From assembly GCF_029168945.1 (NCBI RefSeq), contig NC_083603.1, positions 35,189,396 through 35,253,395 of the forward strand: a stretch of 64,000 nt of DNA, read 5' to 3'. Made by a program: the position numbers and the translations under genes. Below are positions 1 to 10,470 of the stretch, in pieces; within the stretch, counting starts at the first letter, position 1; each line of letters starts with the position of its first letter. This stretch comes from Cannabis sativa. Its lineage: Eukaryota > Streptophyta > Magnoliopsida > Rosales > Cannabaceae. Below the pieces are notes generated by a model, which ran no database searches, had not been told where the DNA came from, and saw only the letters and a list, made by a program, of their open reading frames with translations.

Positions 1-113
1 ATATGAACCAAAAGAATATACAAATGAATGAAAAATACTTCTGTTTCTTTATTGATATTGAATAATACGGAATACATTGAAATGGAGTTTTATTTAGGGC
101 ATAAAACCCAAGA
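1..113 (-). repeat. Element A 3' LTR, first 113 bp
   Basis: Bases 1-113 match the outer part of the 5' LTR at about 7921-8033, including the run attgatattgaataatacgg. The LTR start on the minus strand reads TCTTGGGTTTT instead of TGTTGGG, a one-base change in the terminal TG. The rest of this LTR lies left of the window. Confidence 0.9.
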
Positions 114-124
114 AACTCCCACTT
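114..124 (-). other. Element A polypurine tract
   Basis: Minus-strand aagtgggagtt lies directly before the 3' LTR. The same tract stands at this position in C (14351-14361), E (41437-41447) and F (55111-55121). It is the expected primer for plus-strand DNA synthesis. Confidence 0.8.
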
Positions 125-127
125 GCA

Positions 128-787
128 CTAATATAAAACTAACCAGTACATCTCAATTAATCCCAAATTCTGACGGTGCTTTTCAAATGCAGTTCCTGCA
201 AAGACTTTGGTGAATGGATCAGCTAAGTTGTCCTCTGTGTCCACTTTTTCTACCAGTACATCCCCTCTTGCCACATATTCTCTGATGATGTGATATTTCC
301 TTTCTATATGCTTGCTTCTCTTGTGGCTTCGAGGCTCCTTACTGTTGGTTATGGCTTCAGTGTTATAACAAAGCAAAACTAGAGGTTTTTCCATTCCAGG
401 CACAACTCCGAGACCTGTGAAGAACTTTCTTAGCCAAACAAGTTCTTTGGCAGCCTCTACAGCAACTATGTATTCTACCTCCATGGTAGAGTCTGAAATT
501 ACGGTTTGTTTAGCACTTCTCCAAACCACTGCTCCACCCCTAAGAGTAAACATCATCCCAGATGTAGATTTCCTGTCATCAAGACATGCCTGGAAATCTG
601 AGTCGGTATAGCCTATGGGATTTAAAGCACCACCCTTATAGACAAACACATAATGTCTTGTACTCTTCAAGTATTTCAGAATATACTTAACAGCATTCCA
701 ATGTTCTTGACCTGGATTTGTCTGATACCTACTCACGATTCCTACTGCATAACAGATGTCAGGTCTAGTGCATAACATTGCATACAT
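128..787 (-). pseudogene. Element A RNase H region of pol
   Basis: About 219 codons remain open. Visible copia RNase H marks are YAMLCTRPDICYAVG at the start, YTDSDFQACLDDRKSTSG (first catalytic Asp region), VVWRSAKQTVISDSTMEVEY (catalytic Glu region) and the C-terminal KHIERKYHIIREYV and NLADPFTKV blocks. The enzyme would remove the RNA strand during reverse transcription. The stop lies just before the polypurine tract, as expected for the end of a copia polyprotein. It follows the reverse-transcriptase piece but in another frame, so it is a domain relic of one long ORF rather than a separate gene. Confidence 0.88.
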
Positions 788-1600
788 TAGACTTCCACTA
801 CAGAAGCATAAGGAATTTTTCTCATGTCCTCTATCTCTTGAGGATCAGTAGGACACTGTTCCTTAGACAGACGGATACCATATCTAGAAGGCATAGTCGC
901 CCCTTTGGTGTTAGTCATGGAGAATCTCTCTAAAACTTTATTAATGTAAGTTGTTTGAGAGAGAGCGAGGGATCTGTTCTTACGGTTTCTGATAATTTGA
1001 ATACCGAGAACATAGGCAGCCTCACCCAAATCTTTCATTTTGAATTGAGTGTCTAGCCATTCCTTGATGTCAGTCATTTTCTTGACATTATTGCCAATGA
1101 TCAAAATGTCGTCAACATAAAGGACCAAGAATACTACTACTTGGTCTTCCTTGAGTTGGTAAACACAAGGTTCATCTTCATTCTGAAGAAAGCCATAGGT
1201 CTTGATGATTTCATCAAACCTTTTGTTCCATGAGCGAGAAGCTTGCTTAAGTCCATAAATAGACCTATTTAACTTGCAAACTTTCTTTTCCTGCCCTGGA
1301 AGAACATAGCCTTCTGGTTGTTCTATATAGATGGTTTCTTCAAGAACTCCATTAAGCAAGGCTGTCTTGACATCCATTTGCCAGATTTCATAGTCGGAAG
1401 TGGCTGCTATGGAAAGAAGAATTCAGATGGATTTGAGCATGGCGACGGGACTAAAAGTTTCCTCATAATCCACACCTTCTCTTTGGGTATAACCCTTGGC
1501 GACCAGTCTAGCTTTAAAAGTTTCGACTTCGCCTCCAGCGCCTCTTTTCTTCTTGTAGACCCACTTACATCTGATTGGGCAATAGTCATCAGGTGCATCT
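787..1600 (-). pseudogene. Element A reverse transcriptase region of pol
   Basis: Copia reverse transcriptase with MDVKTALLNGVLEETIYIEQ, KLNRSIYGLKQASRSWNKRF and the catalytic box YVDDILIIGN (two Asp). The open piece spans 787-1377. The N-terminal part (fingers) continues to about 1600 in other frames, so at least one frameshift lies near 1380-1410. Another break separates it from RNase H near 787. It would copy the element RNA into DNA inside virus-like particles. The copy is inactive as it stands. Confidence 0.88.
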
Positions 1601-1608
1601 ACATATTC

Positions 1609-2845
1609 CTAGACTTTGTTCTTTTTCATGGAATCCATTTCTGAATCCATGCCGGCTGACCATCGTTTCCGTTTTGGACTTGCCATTGCCTGTTTATAGG
1701 TTAATGGTTCGTCTTCAATACTGTCACCAACGACGATTTTGATTTCATCATCCAAGCCATAACGAGAAAGTTTTGTAGAAACCCTCCCACTACGATGAGG
1801 AGCGGTGATCTTCTGAACAGGAACTTTAGTAGTAGTTCTCTCAGTTGTTTCGACTGAGGGAGTGGGATTATCCTCTTCTTGAGTGGAAGAGGACGAAACA
1901 TTGGAAGGAGTTATATATGAAAGCATTTCCTCTAATACAACTTTACTTTTCGGTTTGTTGTCTTTAATATAGTTTTCTTCAAGAAAAGTAGCATTTGTAG
2001 AAACAAACACTTTCTTATCCTTGTAACTATAAAATAGTCCACCCCTAGTCTCTTTAGAATTTCCGACAAACATGCAAACTTCAGTTTGCGATTCCAGTTT
2101 GCCTTCTTTCTGTCTCAAGACATGAGCGGGGCACCCCCAAATTCTATAATGGCATAAACTAGGTGTACGACCATTCCATAGTTCGACGGGTGTCTTAGGA
2201 ACTGCTTTAGATGGAACAACATTTAAAATGTCGTTTGCCATCTGTAAAGCATATCCCCAGAAGGACGTAGACAGAGTTGAATAACTCAGCATAGACCTAA
2301 CCATTTCCAAAAGAGTGCGATTTCTTCTTTCTGCAACTCCATTTTGCTGTGCAGTATATTGGGATTCAATTCCAAGTTCAATTAAATGATCTTTGAAGTG
2401 CATATCCATATATTCTCCACCCCTATCAGTTCGCAAGATCTTTAATGTTTTACCTAATTGGTTTTGAGCCAAAGCATGAAATTCCTGAAACTTTTCAAAC
2501 GTTTAAGATTTCTTTTGCATTAGGTAAAGAAAACTGTATCTAGAGAAATCGTCAATGAAAGTGACAAAATACTCGTAACCACCTCGGGCTTTTACATTCA
2601 GGGGTCCACAAACATCTGAATGCACTAACCCTAGGGGTTTTTTGGCACGCTCTCCCTTTGTAGAGAAAGAACGTTTGGTCATTTTTCCTTCTAGGCAAGA
2701 CTCGCATACAGGTAATTCACCTAAGACGACATTTTTCAATGGACCGTCTTTGGTTAGCCTATTGAGTCTATCAAAGCCTATGTGACCTAAACGTAAATGC
2801 CATAGATAAGTTTGTTCATCATTATCAGTCTCTTTTCTTGATGTC
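1609..2845 (-). pseudogene. Element A integrase with GAG-pre-integrase zinc finger
   Basis: From N to C terminus: the zinc-binding segment (WHLRLGHIGFDRLNRL, then CESCLEGKM, 2690-2820), the catalytic core with HSDVCGPL (first Asp), TFIDDFSRY and NGVAERRNRTL (catalytic Glu), then the copia tail WGCPAHVLRQ and VCMFVGNSKETRGG. The core is open over 1609-2472 and 2503-2739, with a break between 2473 and 2502. It would insert the cDNA into host DNA. The zinc finger is fused directly to a gag zinc knuckle upstream, so the protease region is missing. Confidence 0.87.
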
Positions 2846-3377
2846 CCTTTTCATTACAATTAGAACATAGAACATTATGTCTAATAATTGTACTTGAAGA
2901 AGCAGCTTTGTTAGAGCCTTCATGCTTAATCCTCTTCCTCTGATTAAAGTTTGCAAAACTAGGAGGTGGCATTGCAATCAAATTCCATTCATGAGCTCGT
3001 AATTCTGCTTCGAGCTTATCCATGTCGGAGGAGTTAAAATTGTTGATCATGTAAGATATAAAAAATGCATTATACTCCGGAGGAAGACTATTAAGTATGA
3101 ATTGTACCCATTGTTCCTTTGATAATTCAATTCCAAGTAGATTTGCCTTTTGGAACTTCAGATTCATCATCAATAGGTGCGAGTTTATGCAACTATCAGG
3201 ATGCATTTTCACACTACAGAGTTCATTTGCTAAGACATTGACTAGTAGTGGATCGGGGTGAGGGTTATTCATATTGGCACTACAAAGATCAATAAAACGA
3301 AAGTAAGGTTTTGGTTCAATAAATTCATACACAAGTTCAAAAAATAACAAATAATCACATATGTTATAAACATACAA
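2846..3377 (-). pseudogene. Element A gag fragment
   Basis: The open stretch contains a copia Gag-like core (KEQWVQFILNSLPPEYNAFF, then LEAELRAHEW) and the first half of a CCHC zinc knuckle (CSNCNEKGHQ). The knuckle loses its last Cys because the sequence jumps straight into the integrase zinc finger; protease and the gag-pol link are deleted. The N terminus looks truncated: no good start Met sits near the expected place. This Gag does not read like the Gag of C and F (residue pattern differs throughout), which suggests either strong divergence or a recombinant origin. Confidence 0.75.
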
Positions 3378-3380
3378 AAT

Positions 3381-3790
3381 TTAACATATTTTATTTTCCA
3401 AGGTTTCCAACAAACTGATACAGTGTCCCGTTTAGGCGAGAGTCAAGCATCATCCATTGAATAGAGTTGTCAATTCATCTAAAATGATAAACATTCTACC
3501 AACCTTTTATTCATCGAAAAGAGAATCCGACATTGTCCCGTTTAGGCGAGAGTCAAGGTCATTCCTATTTCGTGAGCTTTCACCATTGTTTCATACTTTT
3601 GTAAGTCTTATACAGTCGCCACCATTAGGGTGATCAATACTAATATAAAATACTTACAAATAATACTTATCTTTCGAGATTCTATGGCGCTAACTTGCTA
3701 ATGAACGTTCCTCCATTAGGGAGGATTACTCACTAAAACAATAGCTATGTAAAACCAACAATGGAGATCGAATGTCTCTTGATTAAAGCT
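3381..3790 (-). promoter_or_regulatory. Element A: conserved structured block upstream of gag
   Basis: Bases 3421-3446 and 3531-3556 are two copies of a motif reading gactctcgcctaaacgggac on the minus strand, 110 nt apart. A short hairpin (cctcc-attag-ggagg, ~3709-3723) lies further upstream on the RNA. The same block stands before gag in C, E and F although the rest of the leader has drifted. Function unknown; packaging or dimerisation of genomic RNA is a reasonable guess. Confidence 0.6.
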
Positions 3791-5670
3791 CATTGTTTAA
3801 AAAAAATATGTATTTTATTTAATCATTTATTTTATTCCATATTTTAATAATGAAAAATTACAAATTAAAGTTGGTTAAGTAAAAAAAAAAATTAAGATTT
3901 AAAAAAAAATCCAACTTTAATTAAATTTCAATTATTTAAATTCAAAAATAAAATTCGAAGTTAAATAAATAATTAAAGTATAATAAAATAAAAATTTGAA
4001 AAATATCTAATTTAAGTTGTTATAGAAAAATCTTAAAAGATCCAACTTAAATATTTTTCAAATTAAATTTAATTAAATAGGAAAATTAAGTTGTAATCAC
4101 TTAATTTGAAAATATTCCATTTTAAGTTTATCCATATTTGAAAAAAAAAATATCAACTTAAAAATATCTCAAGAATCTTAATAACCAATTCCTAGAATTC
4201 CTCAACTTAATTTTGAAATTCAAAAGATATTCAAATTTAAGTTGATTAATAAAATTAGTTAGAAATAACTAATTTACAACTTAAATAGGATTATTTAATG
4301 AAATAATTAGAATAAGCTTCAGAAAGAATCTAGTTGGTTATAATTCTATATTTAATTAAATACAAGAAAAATACATATAGTTTATCTAGAAAATAATTGA
4401 TTAAACTGAGTGTGTTTTTCTTAAATTAATTTAAAAAAAAAATTGAAATTAATTATGTTGCTAATCAATTTTATTAGGTTAAACTAATTTAATTAACCTA
4501 GCACAGTTATCCAAATCAGGCAAATGACCCTTCACAGTTGGGGTCGTTCATGTGAGGGGGAGCTGGGTTCAGTATGTCGTACCCACTTCTATTGGCCCCC
4601 AACTCTCACACAAGGTCCAAAAGAAATGAATTTAACCTTAAAATGAACAACTATTATTAATTGAATAGGCCCAAAAACTAAATGGGCCTAAATAAAATCG
4701 ATCATGGTGTGACATTTTATTTAGCAACAACCTATATGCATCTAAACATAAAGTAAACATATAGGCTCACACAGGCACACAGATTTGGATGGATCCTATC
4801 ATGTTACTAGGTCATATACAGATGAAAGAAGAATGTAAAATTTACTTGCTACAAATTATTTACTTGACCTATTGACAATTGAACCATGGGTTAAAATTCT
4901 GTCAACAAGTTAACCATGGCAATTTAGATCAAGCAATAATAGGTTTTATAAAACTTACACACAAGCTAAAACACATACTCCTGCAACAAGTTGAATTGGA
5001 TGGTTGGATGTAGGATTAATTTAATTTTTAAATTAATTAATTTAAAAAAAAATCAAAAAATAAATAAATAAATAATATTTATATTTTTTCTAAATAAATT
5101 TAAATAAAATAAATTAATATTTAAAATTAAACCTACAGTTTTTGAAAAATTAGGTTTAAACTAACCTAAATATCATTTCAAAAAAAAATTTGCTAACTAC
5201 TTTTTAAATTTCATGTTATTTTATAAATTAAATATTCAAAAAAAAATTATCCTTTTCTGATTTATAATTTAATTTAAATAAAAATAACAAAATTTAAAAG
5301 TTAGCAAAATATCTTATATCTATTCAAAATATCATGCTTATAGTAATCTTATTTTAAATTTAAACAAGGTCAAATAATTTTAAAAAAATAGAATAATTAA
5401 AAAAAATTAACACCTGACATTAAATTTAAAAAATAAGATAAAATAATCAAATTTAAAAATAAGATAGAAATTAAGCAAAAAATTAAATATTTACCTATTT
5501 TCAAGTTCAAATTACACTAATATCATAAATTAATTTTAAAAAATCTAATTAATTTAATTCTGATCATTAGAATTGAAATAGGAATAGTAAATATCTAATA
5601 CAAAACTACACAAAAATCTAAAGTTAATTCCATGAAATAGTATGAAAAAATAAAGAAAAACGAAAAAATT
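3791..5670 (-). other. Element A AT-rich leader, no gene
   Basis: Very AT-rich, low-complexity sequence with repeated words such as aacttaaat and aaatatttt. No open frame of note. A GC-richer island at 4501-4620 is conserved in C, E and F. It contains tgtgag (4551-4556) facing ctcaca (4605-4610), which can pair around a ~48-nt loop. Long untranslated leaders are known in BARE-type copia elements. Confidence 0.7.
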
Positions 5671-5900
5671 GTAGGCTGTACGGATGGTATATTGTTGCAT
5701 ACACATCCGCGCGCGCCACTGGGTGATCTGGCCGAGAAAACTCGGCGCTGGAGTGTCCCAGCAGCATTTCAGCGCGCGGAATGGGGTATCAGACACCCCT
5801 GTGCGTGTTGCTCGGACAAAATCCTGTCCGAACACGCATCTGGCCGAGGGAATGGGCCATCCGCGCGCGCGCGTGGGATAGGTGATCACCCTTATCTTTT
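5671..5900 (-). other. Element A GC-rich hairpin island in leader
   Basis: A sharp GC-rich island in AT-rich leader, about 265 nt from the primer-binding site. Inverted repeats include gccgag/ctcggc (~5730-5745), tcggaca/tgtccga (5812-5818 with 5825-5831) stacked on tgcgtgt/acacgca (5802-5808 with 5832-5838), and runs of cgcgcgcg at both sides. The flanking AT-rich bases match C, E and F, but the island itself differs in length and sequence between copies. Confidence 0.65.
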
Positions 5901-6145
5901 TTCAAATCTTCAAAAAATCATAACTAATTCAAATAAAACTGAAATTGAGTTCTGTAAAAATGTAAATTGCTTAATTTTTTTCCAAACTATATAATAAAAA
6001 TAATTCCAGAAACGGAAATTGAATTATTTTTTACAAAATCTCACAAACATCAATCAATCATCATACAACACACAAAACAACATGAAACCATCCAAATCAC
6101 AAACAAATCATTTTAAGTCGAAATTTCTTGCAAGCAAATCAATTA

Positions 6146-6162
6146 CCATGGCTCTAAGGCCA
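6146..6162 (-). other. Element A primer-binding site (variant)
   Basis: On the minus strand, two bases after the LTR end, the sequence reads TGGCCTTAGAGCCATGG. The canonical plant initiator-tRNA-Met site is TGGTATCAGAGCC, seen in E. Three bases within positions 4-7 differ (CCTT for TATC). Confidence 0.75.
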
Positions 6163-6164
6163 GT

Positions 6165-8033
6165 TGTTGGAATTATTTTACCAGGATCTTAGATCTACTA
6201 ACAAGTATGTTGTTTAACATCCTAAATATGAACTTCTAAAACGATTATAAATAAACATATATAAAGTATGAGAAACCTTACATTGGGTGCAGCAGAATAA
6301 TACGTCTCCTTCCACTCAGATCTCTAACCCTTGTATCCTTTCTGTCGTAGAGTATCACCAAGATCTGTGTCTGAATGTCCTTCTGTTGAATCTGGATTCT
6401 TCACGATCTTCCACACTATGATTGAGGTACCACTTGCTGTGTATGGGCACTACTCTATCACTAAGGGGTTCGAAAACAATAATGAAGAAGAAGGAAAGAG
6501 AGGTGGCGGCTAGGTTAGATAGAAGGCTCAAGTTTTTCTCTAAAAGGAATAAGATGCACCATCTTTTTCTGAAGCCATCACTATCTATTTATAGTATGCC
6601 CCATAGGGTTAAGTTTGAATTATTTGGCATTAAAATAATAAAAATATTACATGATAAACCCTACATAAGTGGTCGGCCAAAGGCTTATGGATATGGGCCC
6701 CACTTTTGCAATTTGCTGTTTTATCATTTCTACATCTCATTTTCTCAAAAACGCCAATTTTCAAATTCAACCATTTAAATGCCAATTTCAACTATTTAAT
6801 AACTAAAATTAATTATTAAATAATATTGTTATTTAATATATTTATTAATTAGACTAGTCAAAGTCTCATAATTAACAAATATTCCCTATAAACTCTTTCT
6901 TTACAGTCTTGCCCTTGCTTAGTGATAAATTCACAAACTAGACATAGTCTAACTTTAGAATTATAATTGATTAATTAAAACCAGTTAAATGAGTCTTACA
7001 AGTAGTATTGTCTCAACTAGTGTGGGGACCATGGGCCTATGTATCTGAGCTTCCAATAAGCAAATCAAGAATTCACCAAGAAAATTCACTTACTTATTAA
7101 TTCTTCACTGAATCCACGCATAGAACTTAGAATTGCACTCTCAGTTATATAGAACGCTCTATATGTTCCACCATGTAGACACGCTATTAATTATCCATTG
7201 TTATAATCCTAATTTTATCAATGATCCTCTATATAGATGATCTCCACTGTATAGGGATTAAATTACCGTAACACCCTACAATGTATTTTATCCTTGAAAC
7301 ACTTAGCCCCATATAAATGATATTTCAGCGAAGTAAAATGAGTACTCAACCATTTATCTCTGTTTAGCCAAGCTCAAAGGAAATCATCATTTACTTTCTA
7401 TTCGCCTGATAGAAGCTATAGATTCCATATTTATGTTTAGCGCTCCCACTCAATTGCACTACTGTGTTCCCAAAATGTACGTATCACGCTGACCCAAAAG
7501 TAGGCTTAACAAACAAATCAAAGAACACGAATAATACTCTTGAGATTATACCTAATCATATCAAGGTTAAGATCATTTGATCAAGGATCAACTAGGTAAT
7601 ATTGAATTGAATAAATATTACGGTAAGTTTAATAAATCTATATCAAAGTTTAATATCGGTCCCTTCCGATGCATACTCCATGCATCCAACCCAAGCTTTA
7701 CTTTAACCAATGCTCTGGAAAGAACATAGCATTTATCCAAGATGCAAGTAAACTCTGTTGCAGATTGTCATATCACTAAAACCCAGTGTTCTGATAAATC
7801 TAGGAATCTTTAATCACATAGTCTTGATTACTTTTCATTGTGCTGAAGACACAATAAACAAGAACATAAATGTGAAAAGGGTATGGATGAATTTATAAAT
7901 CAAATAGACAAGTAATTGACAATATGAACCAAAAAATACACAAAAGAATGAAAAATACATTTGTTTCTTTATTGATATTGAATAATACGGAATACATTGA
8001 AAAGGAGTTTTATTTAGGGCATAAAACCCAGCA
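6165..8033 (-). repeat. Element A 5' LTR
   Basis: About 1,869 bp, bounded on the plus strand by TGTTGG at 6165 and CCCAGCA at 8033 (CCCAACA in relatives). Contents match the LTRs of C, E and F along their length, for example tatgggcaccatgg-type segments near 7020-7040 and the terminal tttagggcataaaaccca. The right end lies against element D sequence. Open frames inside it are not genes. Confidence 0.88.
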
Positions 8034-8160
8034 GAATGACCATATTGGTCGAAGTTCTCGACTCCGGAGCATACAAATTGAGTAAGTATGACGAAAAAAT
8101 GCAACTCATTCTAGTACCACGGTACTGGATTGGAGAACATTTAAGGAAATACTACCAATA

Positions 8161-8493
8161 AAGTACTCAGGTCGGGTTGACCATTTTAAAGTAATAAATG
8201 AACATTCGCTTCTAAGTGAATGGCCTTCTGGGTGGACTACGCGCAAAGGTTTCAGAAACAAAGTACTCAGGTCGGGTTGACCATTTTAAAGTACTAGATG
8301 AACATTCGCTTCTAAGTGAATGGCCTTCTGGGCGGACTACACGCAGAAGTTTCAGCAATAAAGTACCAGGTCGGGTTGACCATTTTAAGTACTAAATAAA
8401 AATTTGCTTTAAAGTGAATGGCCTTCTGGGCGGACTACGCGCAAAGGTTTCAGAAACAAAGTACTCAGGTCGGGCTGACCACTTTAAAGTACA
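8161..8493. repeat. 100-bp tandem repeat, ~3.3 copies
   Basis: Units begin at 8161, 8261, 8361 and 8459, each opening with aagtactcag (one copy has a base missing) and continuing gtcgggttgaccattttaaa. The period is 100, 100 and 98 bp. The unit contains the conserved core tggccttctgggcggactac. It lies in the presumed 3' untranslated region of D. No open frame runs through it. Confidence 0.9.
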
Positions 8494-8851
8494 GTTTCTT
8501 ATGTCTGCAATTTGTTTTATTTCATGTTAAGCTAAAAGATCAGATTATATCAAATAGCTCTGATGTAAGTTACTACAGTAACAAATACACTTTCGATCAA
8601 TAAATGAATAAAGATAGTATTTCAAAATTCAATTTAGTCGAAAAAATCAGCATGATTATAATTTACCTAACGTGCGTACAAAAGGTTTGGTCAAACCCAA
8701 AATACCGAACAGATAAGCAATATATTTGCGAAAGACAAGTGACCAAGAGTCATACGTCTGCTCGGTCACTTGGGGGGCACCTATACCTATACAAAGCATT
8801 TGGTAATAAATAAAACAATCACAATTGCACGGCAATTATAAACAGAGAATG
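8494..8851 (+). other. Element D non-coding stretch left of B
   Basis: No gene seen. A purine-rich motif cacttggggggcac at 8767-8780 resembles the 3' polypurine tract of D but is not followed by a recognisable LTR. The stretch ends at the left LTR of B. Confidence 0.45.
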
Positions 8852-9054
8852 TGTAGAATTTTGAATAATGGCTTGAATTATTTTATTCACCAAAGAATTA
8901 CATATAAATAGATAGATTATAAAGCTATACAAATAACTTAGGTAACCTAATCTCCTAAAAGTCAGGGATATACAATATATATTAAAGAATAAGATAATTC
9001 TAATTCCTAAATAATTGATACACAATAAATATAAAATATTTACATAATTCTACA
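8852..9054 (-). repeat. Element B 3' LTR
   Basis: 203 bp from TGTAGAATTTTG to ATTCTACA, matching 23668-23870 along its whole length. Next to it on the internal side is a polypurine tract (minus-strand ttgagggggag, 9055-9065). Confidence 0.92.
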
Positions 9055-9065
9055 CTCCCCCTCAA
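9055..9065 (-). other. Element B polypurine tract
   Basis: Minus-strand ttgagggggag abuts the 3' LTR. It overlaps the last codon and stop (9062-9064) of the polyprotein. Confidence 0.8.
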
Positions 9066-9841
9066 GTTGGATAATGTATATCAAACATTCCCAACTTGCA
9101 CACTAATTCATCAAAGACTGTTCTGGGAAGGGTTTGGTAAGAACATCGGCTATTTGCAGTCTTGATGGAGTATAGATAGTTTGAATTGTGGCATTTTCAA
9201 TCTTCTCAGTGATGAAATGTCTATCTATCTCAATATGTTTTGTCCTCTCATGATGTACAGGATTTTTAGCGATACTAATAGCAACCTAACTATCGCAAAG
9301 CATTTTAATGGACTCTTCTGCAAATAGTCGTAGTTCACTCAATAATCGTTTTAGACAAATCCCTTCACAAACACCTAGAGCAAGAGCTCTAAATTCTGCT
9401 TCAGCTGAACTTCTTGAAACCACTGATTGTTTCTTACTTCTCCAAGTCACTAGATTACCCCAAACATAAGAACAATATCCTGAAGTACTCCTCCTATCTG
9501 TTACGTCTCCTGCCCAGTCTACATCAGTGTAGACTTTGATCTCTCTGCTATCATTTTTCTTAAATAGAAGACCTTTCTCAGGATTCATCTTGAGGTATCT
9601 TAAAATTCTAGTGACAGCTTCCATGTGTTCTTCAGTGGGGTTGTTCATGTATTGACTGACAACACTAACTGAAAAACCAATGTCAGGTCTGGTATGAGAT
9701 AGGTAGATGAGGCGTCCAACTAACCTTTGATATCTCCCCTATCTACTGATGTCATGTCCTTTCCTAAACCCATTTTCCTGTTGGAATCTATTGGAGTTGG
9801 GGCAGGTTTGCATCCAAGCATTCCTATTTCCTTCAATAAGT
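9062..9841 (-). pseudogene. Element B RNase H region of pol
   Basis: RNase H of the copia type: VYTDVDWAGDVTDRRSTSGY (catalytic Asp), VTWRSKKQSVVSRSSAEAEF (catalytic Glu) and, downstream, the segments [12 protein letters not shown] and [10 protein letters not shown]. It ends LGMFDIHYPT at 9062. An in-frame stop at about 9286 splits the domain, just after KMLCDS. Upstream, the link to reverse transcriptase (KPAPTPID, LIYLSHTRPDI) carries frame breaks at about 9660-9900. Confidence 0.87.
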
Positions 9842-10470
9842 CTAGAACATACTTACGGTGAGAAACAAATATGCCATGTCTTGATCGAGAAATTTCCATG
9901 CCAAGAAAATATCTAAGATAACCATTTCCTCCTTGTAGTCACCTGTAAGTATTATGTCATCCACATAGACAATTAGGATAGCTATCCTTTTATCTGACGA
10001 GAACCTAACAAACAAGGTGTGATTTGCTTGACACTGTGTATACCCATTCTGTATGATTGCTTTAGTGAATCTACCAAACCATGCCTGTGGAGATTGTTTG
10101 AGACCATACAAAGATTTCTTGAGTTTGCACAATTTGTTCTGATTTGAGGAGTTCTCGAAGCCTGGTGGAATGTCCATATAAACTTCTTCTTCAAGGTCGC
10201 CGTTTAGGAAAGAATTTTTCACATCAAGTTGATGGAGGGGCCAATCTTTATTTGCAGCAAGGGATAATAGAACACGTACAGTGTTAAGCTTGGCAACAGG
10301 CGCAAACGTTTCTTGATAATCGATTCCATAAGTCTGAGTGAAGCCTTTAGCAACAAGGCGAGCTTTAAACCTCTCAACGCTCCCATCTGCTTTATATTTA
10401 ATGGTGAAGACCCATTTGCAACCCATAGATCTCTTCCCAGGGGGTAGAATCGTGATTTTCCACGTATTAT
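9842..10470 (-). pseudogene. Element B reverse transcriptase region of pol
   Basis: Open and well conserved: NTWKITILPPGKRSMGCKWVF at the start, [56 protein letters not shown] and the catalytic YVDDIILTGD. A frameshift near 9900 takes the C-terminal thumb out of frame, and the open frame ends at 9842. It shares one reading frame with the integrase C-terminal region upstream, as in a normal copia polyprotein. Confidence 0.9.

Larger units (their letters stand above)
1..8033 (-). mobile_element. Element A: Ty1/copia retrotransposon, 3' LTR cut by window edge
   Basis: Reading on the minus strand, the order is 5' LTR (6165-8033), primer-binding site, ~2.7 kb AT-rich leader, gag fragment, integrase, reverse transcriptase, RNase H, polypurine tract and the start of the 3' LTR (113 down to 1). 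Integrase before reverse transcriptase is the copia order. LTRs near 1.9 kb, a long leader and an initiator-Met-like primer site recall the Angela/BARE group; that lineage is inference. The coding region is broken by frameshifts and a deletion, so the copy cannot act on its own. The right end abuts element D at 8034; the left flank and its target duplication lie outside the window. Confidence 0.9.

Noticed and set aside
5684..5994. Open frames through the GC-rich leader island of A
   Set aside because: Overlapping frames open on both strands because of cgcg repeats. The island reads as RNA structure and varies between copies.
8161..8493. CRISPR-like array
   Set aside because: Units are contiguous 100-bp tandem copies without unique spacers, in a plant retroelement context.
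8847..8851. Target duplication of element B (gaatg versus aaatc at 23871-23875)
   Set aside because: Only part of the five bases agree. Possibly mutated since insertion, but not supportable.
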